DNA from: Bacillota bacterium | GTDB lineage: Bacteria > Bacillota > Sulfobacillia > Thermaerobacterales > Thermaerobacteraceae | Assembly: GCA_003242195.1 (NCBI GenBank) | Contig: QGUQ01000092.1 | Coordinates: forward strand, 1 to 7,169 | Length of the DNA stretch: 7,169 nucleotides | Direction: 5' to 3' | Shown here: positions 1 to 5,454 of the stretch, piece by piece | Position numbering within the stretch: position 1 is the first letter of the stretch | Layout of the letters: every line of letters begins with the position of its first letter | The notes under the pieces: generated by a model | The model's database searches: none | The model's input: the letters and a program-made list of their open reading frames with translations, nothing else | Told to the model about the DNA's origin: nothing | Made by a program: the position numbers and the translations under genes

Positions 1-26
1 CGGCGCTGCGCAAGGCCGGCGGACAC

Positions 27-530
27 TCACCGTGCGGCGGCACCCCGCCCGCCCCCCCCCCGCCCCCGCCGGCGCCGGCGGGCGTGGTAGAGCACCGCGG
101 GGTCCAGGGCGGGGTACAGGGAACGTACCCCTCCTACCCCCGGCACGTCCGGCGCGGGCCCCCGGAACAGCCGGTCGATGCCGGTGGGCGCGGATCGCCC
201 GCCGTCCCCGCCCGAGGCGGGAGGAACCGGCCAGCCCCCGGCGGCCATGGCCGCCGCAGGGCCGGGCGGGCCCGCGACCTCCTCGTGCCGCCGCTCATCC
301 AGGACCAGGCGCCGGCGGATCTCGCCGATGGGCAGCCCTTGCTGCAACAGGTACTTGATCTCTAAGAGCCGCTCGACGTCGGCCTGGCTGTACCGGCGCT
401 GGTTCCCCGCCGTCCTCGCGGGTCGGAGCAACCCCGCCTGCTCGTAGTAGCGGACGCGGCGCTGGCTCAGGCCGGTGAGGTGGCAGACCGCCCCGATGGA
501 ATATAGCGGCAGGTGGCGGTGCCGGGACAC
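27..530 (-). CDS. glnR: MerR-family regulator, GlnR/TnrA-like (nitrogen control)
   Basis: This is a 167-aa DNA-binding regulator. Residues 7-75 form a MerR winged helix: LYSIGAVCHLTGLS (helix-turn-helix start), then RRVRYYEQAGLLRPART, the wing GNQRRYS, and DVERLLEIKYLLQQG. The run RYYE..GL..PART.GN.R.YS...V..LLEIK closely matches Bacillus GlnR/TnrA, which repress glutamine synthetase and nitrogen genes through interaction with GlnA. Residues 116-124 (TGIDRLFRG) faintly recall the GDLSRFF-like C-terminal element of GlnR; that is inference. The remainder is Gly/Pro/Arg-rich and ends in an Arg/Gly tail (151-167), making the protein longer than the usual 130-140 aa. The start is GTG, chosen because AGGGGAGGG lies 7 nt upstream. 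A G10 run on the coding strand (52-61) lies 24-35 bp before the stop codon, so the tail is prone to frameshift or sequencing error. A glnA gene would be expected to the left but is outside the window. The family call is firm; the exact orthology is moderate. Confidence 0.85.
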   Translation of the reverse strand: MSRHRHLPLYSIGAVCHLTGLSQRRVRYYEQAGLLRPARTAGNQRRYSQADVERLLEIKYLLQQGLPIGEIRRRLVLDERRHEEVAGPPGPAAAMAAGGWPVPPASGGDGGRSAPTGIDRLFRGPAPDVPGVGGVRSLYPALDPAVLYHARRRRRGRGGGGRGAAAR

Positions 531-852
531 GGGAGCGCCCTCCCCTCGGCGTGGCCTCCTTCATACATATGGCGCCAGGCGCGCCCCTTGCTACCCGCCC
601 CCGCGGCGCGGTCGCCGCTTGCGGGGTGCGTCCGCACCGGTGGCCCCGGCCCATGGCCGGGCCCGGGCATCCACGGCCGGTCCGCGACACCGCGTCAGCT
701 TTCCTGACATGGACGGGCCTCACCCCGGCGTCGGACTGGCACCCCCCCGTAGGCCCGGCCATAGCGTGTAACATCGCCCGAGTTCGCCGCTCACGCCTTG
801 GAGGCGCGGGGCGAGCCGGAACCTCGCGCCGGGAACCACGGGAGGCATCGCC
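531..852. other. Divergent intergenic control region, glnR-like / P-loop ATPase
   Basis: These 322 bp separate two divergent genes and contain no convincing coding frame. They hold a GlnR-type dyad (693-709) and two neighbouring GC hairpins. The first is GGTGC/GCACC (625-638, 4-nt loop). The second is CCCGGCC/GGCCGGG (645-661, 3-nt loop). Weak minus-10-like hexamers occur on the plus strand (TAACAT at 769-774) and on the minus strand (TATGTA, read from 569 to 564), but neither has a recognisable minus-35. Both genes have good ribosome binding sites at the edges of the region (AGGGGAGGG for the minus gene, GGGAGG at 840-845 for the plus gene). Confidence 0.6.
693..709. promoter_or_regulatory. 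Candidate GlnR/TnrA operator
   Basis: The sequence CGTCA-N7-TGACA matches the established GlnR/TnrA consensus TGTNA-N7-TNACA at seven of eight fixed positions, with only the first T replaced by C. Its core is a perfect inverted repeat, GTCAG and CTGAC with five bases between. It lies 163 bp from the start of the glnR-like gene and 144 bp from the divergent ATPase start, so it could serve either promoter. The match is visible in the sequence. Binding, and autoregulation as in Bacillus, are inferred. Confidence 0.5.
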
Positions 853-2004
853 ATGGCTGCGAGCAAGGCCCGCGTTCGCCGGCTCTTCGCCGGCGGTAAC
901 ACCGCTTACGGGTTCCGCTCCCATTTCGAGGCCATCGCCTGGCCCGACCCGCGCCGGGTCTTCGTCCTCAAAGGAGGACCGGGCACGGGCAAGTCGGCCG
1001 TCATCCGCATGGTGGCCGACGCCCTGATCCGAGAAGGCATTCACGTTGAGCTCTTCCACTGTCCATCGGACCCCGCCTCGCTGGACGGGGTCAACGCGCC
1101 CGATCTTGGCTTGGCGGTGCTGGACGGGACGCCCCCGCACGCCGTCGAGCCACCGCTGCCCGGCCTGGTGGGGAGGTTGCTCTGCCTGGAGGCCACCGCC
1201 GGCCGCGGACTTCTGGCATCTCGGCAAGAAGCCATCGCCGGCCTGGGCCGCCTGGTCCGCCAGCGCTTCTCCCTCGCCCACCGTTATCTGAGCCTGGCCC
1301 TGGAGGCCCTCCGCCTCTTCGAGGACTTTTACGACCACGCCCGGGCGCTAGACCGGACCGCCCTGGACCAGACGGCCGCCGACGTCGAGCAAACCGTCTT
1401 CGAGGGGCACCGGCCGGCACTGCCGGGCCGCCGAGGCCGGGTTCGCCGCCTGTTCGCCAGCGCCGTCACGCCCGAGGGCCCCCGTCACTTCCTGGATACG
1501 CTGCTGGACCGCCTGGAGCGCCGGGTGCTCGTCCGCGGCAACCCCGGCACGGGCTGCGCCGAACTGGTGACCCGCGTCGCCGAAGCCGCCGTGCGCCGCG
1601 GGCTGGACATCGAGGCGTACACCTGCGGGCTCGACCCCGAGCGTCTGGATCACGTCATCATCCCGGAGCTGTCGGTGGCCGTCGTGCACAATTCCTACCC
1701 GCACACCTACGAGGCGAGGCCGGGCGACCTGGTCATCGACACCGCCGCCTTCGTCAACACCGAAGCGCTGGAACGGTACCGGGAGGAAATGGAGGTGGCC
1801 CAGGCGCTCTTCGGGCAGGCCTTCGACCAGGGCATCTGGTACCTGCGCCGCGCCCTGCTGGCCCACCGGGAGCTCGAGAGGCAATACGCCGTGCCGGAAC
1901 TCCGCGCGCAGGTGGAGGCCTTCGCCCGGGAGATCCTGGCCGAAGCCGAGGAGCTGCGGCGGGCAGCCCGCTCCGCGGCGGCCGGCGGCCAGCGGCTGGC
2001 CTGA
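853..2004 (+). CDS. Two-domain P-loop ATPase, PRK06851-like, with degenerate second P-loop
   Basis: This 383-aa protein is an internal tandem duplication of a P-loop NTPase fold, as in the uncharacterised PRK06851 family. Repeat 1 reads RLFAGGNTAYGF (10-21), Walker A GGPGTGKS (41-48), then FHCPSDPASLDGV..PDLGLAVLDGTPPH (68-96). Repeat 2 mirrors it: RLFASAVTPEG (199-209), GNPGTGCA (229-236), then YTCGLDPERLDHVIIPELSVAVVHNSYPH (256-284). In repeat 2 the Walker lysine is Cys235 and the following Ser/Thr is Ala236, so this site probably does not hydrolyse ATP. A helical Arg/Glu-rich segment follows each domain (about 122-185 and 303-375). The protein has no signal peptide or membrane helix and is therefore likely cytosolic. 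The ATG start is set by GGGAGG at 840-845. It is divergent from the GlnR-like gene and shares its control region. The cellular role and substrate are unknown. Confidence 0.85.
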   Translation: MAASKARVRRLFAGGNTAYGFRSHFEAIAWPDPRRVFVLKGGPGTGKSAVIRMVADALIREGIHVELFHCPSDPASLDGVNAPDLGLAVLDGTPPHAVEPPLPGLVGRLLCLEATAGRGLLASRQEAIAGLGRLVRQRFSLAHRYLSLALEALRLFEDFYDHARALDRTALDQTAADVEQTVFEGHRPALPGRRGRVRRLFASAVTPEGPRHFLDTLLDRLERRVLVRGNPGTGCAELVTRVAEAAVRRGLDIEAYTCGLDPERLDHVIIPELSVAVVHNSYPHTYEARPGDLVIDTAAFVNTEALERYREEMEVAQALFGQAFDQGIWYLRRALLAHRELERQYAVPELRAQVEAFAREILAEAEELRRAARSAAAGGQRLA

Positions 2005-2291
2005 GGCGGGCGTCCCCCGGGAGCACCATCGCCGGCCACCCGCAGGACCCTCTCGACCCCTGCACCGGCAGCCCGGGGAGCCGGCGGCCCGGTTCGCGCG
2101 GGGCACCTGCAGAGCGGTATGGTGCAGCGCGGCGCCGCCCATCGGACCGGGACCTGACGGACACCGAGCCTAGGCACCCGCTCCCTCCACACGAGAAAAA
2201 CGATGAAAAGGCCAGGCGGCGCCCGGAGACACCGGCCAATCCCAACCAACCCGCATATGCTGCCCGCAGAATGCCTGGAGGGGGGATCGGC

Positions 2292-2744
2292 ATGGTGTTC
2301 GTCAAGGAGTTCAAGGCCCAGCTGGACGGCGCCCAGGAAGTACCCCCGGTGATGACGCAGGCCTCGGGCGACGCCCGCCTCTTCTTCATCGACACCTGGC
2401 CGGACCTGCTGCTGGTCCTGCTCAGCGTGCGCAACATCGAGGATGTCTTCGCCGCCCACATCCATCTCGGCGCGCCGGGCACGAACGGACCCATCGTCCT
2501 GGGCCTCTTCGGCCCGACGGATCCCGTCGACTTCTGCCGGGAAACCAGGATCGTCAACCGGGCCTTCACGGCCAAGGACCTGGTCGGGCCGCTAAAGGGC
2601 CAGCCCTTGCGGGCCCTGGTCCAGCAGATGCTGGCGGGGAACGCGTACGTCAACGTCCACACGGTGAAGAACTTCGGGGGCGAGATCCGCGGCCAGATCA
2701 TGGCCGTCCACGATCACCACGACGGTCACGGGCGGGATTCCTGA
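2292..2744 (+). CDS. CHRD-domain protein, cytosolic form
   Basis: This is a 150-aa protein that consists almost entirely of one CHRD (chordin-type) domain. The hallmarks appear in order: FKAQLDGAQEVPPV.T.ASGDARL (7-30), the AHIHLGAPGTNGPIVLGLF strand region (55-73), and AYVNVHTVKNFGGEIRGQI (118-136). A short His/Asp tail, HDHHDGHGRDS, follows. The function of bacterial CHRD domains is not established; they are usually found on secreted proteins. This one has no signal peptide, lipobox or membrane helix, so it is predicted to be intracellular or exported by an unknown route. I chose the ATG at 2292 because GGAGGGGG lies 6-7 nt upstream. An in-frame ATG at 2271 would add seven residues but has no clear ribosome binding site. 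It is probably monocistronic, with 287 bp upstream and a strong hairpin downstream. Confidence 0.85.
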   Translation: MVFVKEFKAQLDGAQEVPPVMTQASGDARLFFIDTWPDLLLVLLSVRNIEDVFAAHIHLGAPGTNGPIVLGLFGPTDPVDFCRETRIVNRAFTAKDLVGPLKGQPLRALVQQMLAGNAYVNVHTVKNFGGEIRGQIMAVHDHHDGHGRDS

Positions 2745-2782
2745 AGAACCGGCCATCCGGAACCGGGTTCCTGAAGGGACGC

Positions 2783-2810
2783 GCGGCGGCTGCCTGCGGG
2801 CAGCCGCCGC
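2783..2810 (+). terminator. Strong GC hairpin after CHRD gene, probable terminator
   Basis: A perfect 12-bp stem, GCGGCGGCTGCC paired with GGCAGCCGCCGC around the loop TGCG, starts 38 bp past the CHRD stop codon. The T-tract of a canonical intrinsic terminator is missing (the following bases are TGCATCCC). Termination is therefore likely but not certain. A smaller palindrome, GGAACC-G-GGTTCC, precedes it at 2759-2771. Confidence 0.55.
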
Positions 2811-2950
2811 TGCATCCCACCGGGGGAGGAGGACCGCCCCGTTCCTGCGAAGGTTCTTCCTGCCGCCCCTTGCTCTGCGCGGGCGCCGATCCCACCGCTG
2901 CCTGGCGCCCTTCTTCCGTGCGCGGGCGGGTCATCGTGCGGAGGGTCGCC

Positions 2951-4258
2951 ATGAACCCGCGGCGTGAAGACCTGTGGCGTGACCTGGTGGAACTCACCCG
3001 CCTGCCCCACCGGGGCTCGGGCACGCGGGAGGAGGCCCACGCCGCCCGCTGGCTGGCTGCGCGGCTGCAGGAGCTGGGCTACCGGGTGGAGATCCAGGAG
3101 TTCCGCACGCCGAGGCATACCCTCTACCTGGGGCCGGCGTGGACCGGTATGGCTCTGGCGGCCCTCGCCCTGGCCTCCCAAGGCCTGGCCGGGGCCGGCG
3201 CCGCCCTGGCAGCGGCGGGGGCGCTGGTGGTCCTGCTGCCCCTGGTCGGCGAGGTCCTGCTCTGGCCCTACGGGTGGCCCATCAATCTCACTCCCCTGCT
3301 GCCCCGGGGCCGGTCCCAGAACGTCCTGGCGCGACCCGGTCCCGTCCGGAACGCCACGGCCGGCGGCACCGGCAGCCCCGGGGAAGGCGACCCGCAGGAG
3401 GCCCCCCGCGCAGGGGACGGTGCGGTTCGTCCTTTCCACCTGTTTCTCGTCGCCCACTACGACACCCAGTGGGGCAGCTGGCTGTTCGCGCCCCGCTTCC
3501 TGCCCTTCACGCGGTCCTTCTTCACCCTCGGCTACGCCGGGTTTGTAGCCGTTCCGCTCCTCCTGTTCCTGCGGGCGGCGGGCGTCGCCGGCGCATCCGC
3601 GGCGTTGCTGGCGGCCGGGATCCTGGATGCGGCCGTGGCCGGGTTCCTGCTTCTCTGCTGGCTGACGGGGCGGCCCGTCAACGGGGCCAACGACAACGGC
3701 TCAGGGGTGGCCGTGGCCCTGGAGCTGGCCCGGCGGCTGCAGGCGCAACCGCTGCCCGGAGCGGAGGTCACCGTCGCCCTCACGGGCGCCGAGGAAGTCG
3801 GCATGCGGGGCATGGCGGCCTTGGTCGGCCACCCCCTCTTCCGGCGGGCGCTGGCGCGCGGGCGCGACCGTGTCGTGGTGATCAACCTGGACAACCTCGG
3901 CCGCGGCCGGCTTCACTACCTGACGGGAGAGGGCCTCGTCCTGCCCGTGGCCTACGACCGCCGGCTGGTACGCCTGGCCGCACGCGTGGCTGCCGCGTTG
4001 CCCACCGGACGGCTGACCCCCGGTCCCCGGCCGCTGCTGCCCACGGACGCCCTGCTGCCCGCGGCCCGGAAGATCCCCGCCATCACTTTCCTGGCCACCG
4101 GGCCCGACGGCCGCATCCCCCACTACCACTGGCACTCGGACCGCCTCGAGCATGTGGACCGCCGGCACCTGGAAGAGGTGGCGGACGCCGTCTGGGCCTT
4201 CCTGCAGGCCCTGGCCACGGAGTGGGCGGCCCCGCAAATCGGTTCCCGAACCGATTAG
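2951..4258 (+). CDS. Membrane-anchored M28-family zinc peptidase
   Basis: This 435-aa protein is a di-zinc peptidase of the M28 (aminopeptidase) family. The expected active-site signatures are all present: AHYDTQ (H169, D171), GANDNGSGVAVALELAR (D248), GAEEVGMRG (E281 as general base, E282 as ligand), NLDNLG (D314) and HYHWHSD (H393 as the last ligand, four residues before D397). The N-terminal segment SGT.EE..AARWLAARLQELGYRVE (23-47) is typical of the family. Four hydrophobic helices split the domain: two at about 62-105 and two at about 189-238. With an even number of crossings, every catalytic segment falls on the same side of the membrane. There is no signal peptide. A Pro/Gly-rich linker (about 128-158) precedes the HYD motif. 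The ATG at 2951 is supported by GGAGGG at 2940-2945; an in-frame start at 2870 would add 27 uncharacteristic residues. The substrate is unknown, and which side of the membrane the catalytic parts face is not resolved. Confidence 0.88.
   Translation: MNPRREDLWRDLVELTRLPHRGSGTREEAHAARWLAARLQELGYRVEIQEFRTPRHTLYLGPAWTGMALAALALASQGLAGAGAALAAAGALVVLLPLVGEVLLWPYGWPINLTPLLPRGRSQNVLARPGPVRNATAGGTGSPGEGDPQEAPRAGDGAVRPFHLFLVAHYDTQWGSWLFAPRFLPFTRSFFTLGYAGFVAVPLLLFLRAAGVAGASAALLAAGILDAAVAGFLLLCWLTGRPVNGANDNGSGVAVALELARRLQAQPLPGAEVTVALTGAEEVGMRGMAALVGHPLFRRALARGRDRVVVINLDNLGRGRLHYLTGEGLVLPVAYDRRLVRLAARVAAALPTGRLTPGPRPLLPTDALLPAARKIPAITFLATGPDGRIPHYHWHSDRLEHVDRRHLEEVADAVWAFLQALATEWAAPQIGSRTD
4237..4256. repeat. 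Perfect inverted repeat over the M28 3' end and the next promoter
   Basis: AATCGGTT and AACCGATT form an 8-bp perfect stem with the 4-nt spacer CCCG (a C-G pair could close it further). It covers the last codons of the peptidase gene and ends inside its TAG stop codon. No T-run follows, so it is a poor intrinsic terminator. It lies just upstream of the putative minus-10 of the cupredoxin gene and could be an operator instead. Neither role is proven. Confidence 0.5.
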
Positions 4259-4278
4259 ACCCGTTCCACGACTTACGG

Positions 4279-4284
4279 TATAAA
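4279..4284 (+). promoter_or_regulatory. Putative minus-10 element of the cupredoxin gene
   Basis: TATAAA (followed by T) matches the sigma-A minus-10 consensus at five of six positions and stands out in this GC-rich background. It lies 40 bp before the TTG start at 4319. The minus-35 is weak: TTAGAC at 4255-4260 with an 18-bp spacer is the nearest candidate. Transcription would begin near 4291, giving a leader of about 28 nt that contains the AAGGAGG ribosome binding site. Confidence 0.45.
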
Positions 4285-4318
4285 TGATGGGGAACGAGAT
4301 CCCGCAAGGAGGGGAACG

Positions 4319-4735
4319 TTGGGGATGAAGCGTATCCGTCGGTCTCTGTTCCTTGTCGCCGCGCTGCTGCTGGCGGCGCTGCCCGTGCTGGCGGCTTGCG
4401 GCGGTGGCGGCGGCAACGGCGGTAATGGCGGTGGCGACTCCAGCCAGGGCGCCGAGGGCGGCAACAAGATCACCATCACGGCCGAAGGCATGGCCTTCGA
4501 CAAGGACAAGATCGAGCTGAAGAAGGGCCAGACCTACACCATCGAGCTGGTGAACAAGGACTCCGTCGCCCACGACTTCGCGATCAAGGACCTCGGTGTG
4601 CAGGTCGACCTGGCCGATCCCGGCCAGAACAAGTCCATCGAGTTCACCCCCCAGCAGACGGGCGAGTTCGAGTTCATCTGCACGGTACCCGGTCACGAGG
4701 CGACCATGAACGGTACGGTTGTCGTGACTGAGTGA
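4319..4735 (+). CDS. Cupredoxin (type I copper) lipoprotein
   Basis: This 138-aa protein is a predicted extracytoplasmic electron carrier or copper-binding lipoprotein. Residues 1-26 are a lipoprotein signal peptide: basic MKRIRR, a hydrophobic Leu/Ala core, and the lipobox LAAC with Cys27 as the lipidated residue. A Gly/Asn/Ser-rich tether follows (28-49). Residues 50-138 form a plastocyanin-like beta sandwich with a full type I copper set: H85 (in AHDF), then C121, H126 and M130 in the CTVPGHEATM loop (C-x4-H-x3-M). It resembles the plastocyanin/sulfocyanin group and may donate electrons to, or accept them from, a membrane oxidase, but no oxidase gene is in the window. The TTG at 4319 sits 6 nt after AAGGAGG (4306-4312). 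The ATG at 4325 is 12 nt away and is the alternative start, two residues shorter. The gene appears to be a single unit with its own promoter and terminator. Confidence 0.9.
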   Translation: MGMKRIRRSLFLVAALLLAALPVLAACGGGGGNGGNGGGDSSQGAEGGNKITITAEGMAFDKDKIELKKGQTYTIELVNKDSVAHDFAIKDLGVQVDLADPGQNKSIEFTPQQTGEFEFICTVPGHEATMNGTVVVTE

Positions 4736-4790
4736 CGCCGGTCACCGGGTGAACCCGAGGTTTTCGTGTTACCATCACCCGCAAGCTCGG

Positions 4791-4822
4791 GAGGCAGCCC
4801 CCTCGTGGGGCTGCCTCTCTTT
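4791..4822 (+). terminator. Intrinsic terminator of the cupredoxin gene
   Basis: An 11-bp perfect stem, GAGGCAGCCCC paired with GGGGCTGCCTC around the loop CTCGT (4791-4817), is followed by the T-rich tail TCTTT. It starts 56 bp after the cupredoxin stop codon. This is the clearest intrinsic terminator in the window and separates the cupredoxin gene from mntR. Confidence 0.8.
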
Positions 4823-4915
4823 GAGCCCTCCCGTGAGCGCTTCCCGGCGCCGGGCGGCTCCGCGCCGCGGCCCGGGGAGCCCGCGGTGCGCGTGGCCCCC
4901 TCCGTCCGCGTCATT

Positions 4916-4933
4916 TATACTTGCAATAGGAAG
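4916..4933 (+). promoter_or_regulatory. Putative mntR promoter (minus-10) with possible MntR-like site
   Basis: TATACT (4916-4921) matches the minus-10 consensus at five of six positions in a rare AT-rich patch, 100 bp upstream of the mntR start. No good minus-35 is visible. Immediately after it, TTGC-AAT-AGGAA (4921-4932) resembles the TTGC-N4-AGGAA core of the Bacillus MntR operator but is one base shorter between the half sites. The leader that follows is GC-rich and probably folded (GCCCGGC at 4945-4951 can pair with GCCGGGC at 4980-4986). The promoter is tentative and the operator more so. Confidence 0.35.
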
Positions 4934-5020
4934 CGACACGGCGCGCCCGGCGGTGCCGGCCGGAGGCCACCCGCCGTCGGCCGGGCGCCGCGGGACGGTC
5001 ACCGAAAGCGGGGTTGCACC

Positions 5021-5440
5021 GTGCGGCCGACGCCTAGCATGGAAGACTACCTGGAGACCATCTACAAGCTGATCCAGAGCAAGGGATATGCCCGGGTCAG
5101 CGACATCGCCTCGGCCCTCAATCTCCAGCCGTCGTCGGTGACCCGGATGGTGCAGCGCCTGGATGAGCAGAAATACGTGACCTACGAGCGCTACCGCGGC
5201 CTGGTTCTGACGGAGCGAGGCGAGGCGATCGGCCGCGCCATGCGCCAGCGCCACGAAACCCTGGCCACCTTCCTGCGCCTGCTGGGGGTCCGCGACGAAG
5301 CCGTGGTCCAGCAGGACGTGGAGGGCATCGAGCACCACGTCAGCCACCAGACCCTGGAGCGCATCGAGCGCTTCGTGGAGTTCGCCCGCGCCAACCCCGA
5401 ATGGATGAACCAGCTGCACGAGGCGATGTGGGACAAGTGA
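5021..5440 (+). CDS. mntR: Manganese-responsive repressor MntR (DtxR family)
   Basis: This 139-aa metal-dependent repressor closely resembles Bacillus MntR (about 142 aa), which represses Mn(II) uptake genes when Mn(II) is bound. The N-terminus TPSMEDYLETIY and the winged helix GYARVSDIASALNLQPSSVTRMVQRLDEQKYV..ERYRGLVLT (22-64) are near identical in pattern. All six metal ligands of the Bacillus protein are conserved: D9, E12, H78, and E101, E104 and H105 in DVEGIEHH. One extra residue before the last group shifts the numbering. Retention of Asp at position 9 (D8 in Bacillus) favours manganese over iron specificity. The protein lacks the SH3-like third domain of DtxR, as MntR does. The GTG at 5021 gives the family N-terminus but has only a weak GGGG ribosome binding site; the ATG at 5039 would remove six residues. 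No Mn transporter gene is adjacent, so its targets lie elsewhere. Confidence 0.93.
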   Translation: MRPTPSMEDYLETIYKLIQSKGYARVSDIASALNLQPSSVTRMVQRLDEQKYVTYERYRGLVLTERGEAIGRAMRQRHETLATFLRLLGVRDEAVVQQDVEGIEHHVSHQTLERIERFVEFARANPEWMNQLHEAMWDK

Positions 5441-5454
5441 GCGGGCTCGCCCTG

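Noticed and set aside
1..26. Possible start of a gene downstream of glnR (TGAGTG junction, GTG at 26-24 on the minus strand)
   Set aside because: Only eight codons are visible and there is no convincing ribosome binding site; too little to call.
295..1338. Long minus-strand open frame spanning the glnR 5' half, the control region and the ATPase 5' part
   Set aside because: It is antisense to genes with clear family motifs and has no recognisable domain; its length is explained by GC-rich codon bias.
1754..2701. Minus-strand frame opposite the ATPase 3' end and the CHRD gene
   Set aside because: Composition is a shadow (Arg/Pro/Ser-rich), there are no motifs, and it lies fully opposite well-supported genes.
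3139..4287. Plus-strand 382-aa frame inside the M28 peptidase gene
   Set aside because: It is an out-of-frame Arg/Gly/Pro-rich shadow of the peptidase, which carries all catalytic motifs in its own frame.
4766..5020. Upstream in-frame extension of mntR (85 residues)
   Set aside because: It runs through the cupredoxin terminator, and MntR homologues begin at the TPSMEDY segment, so the later GTG is preferred.
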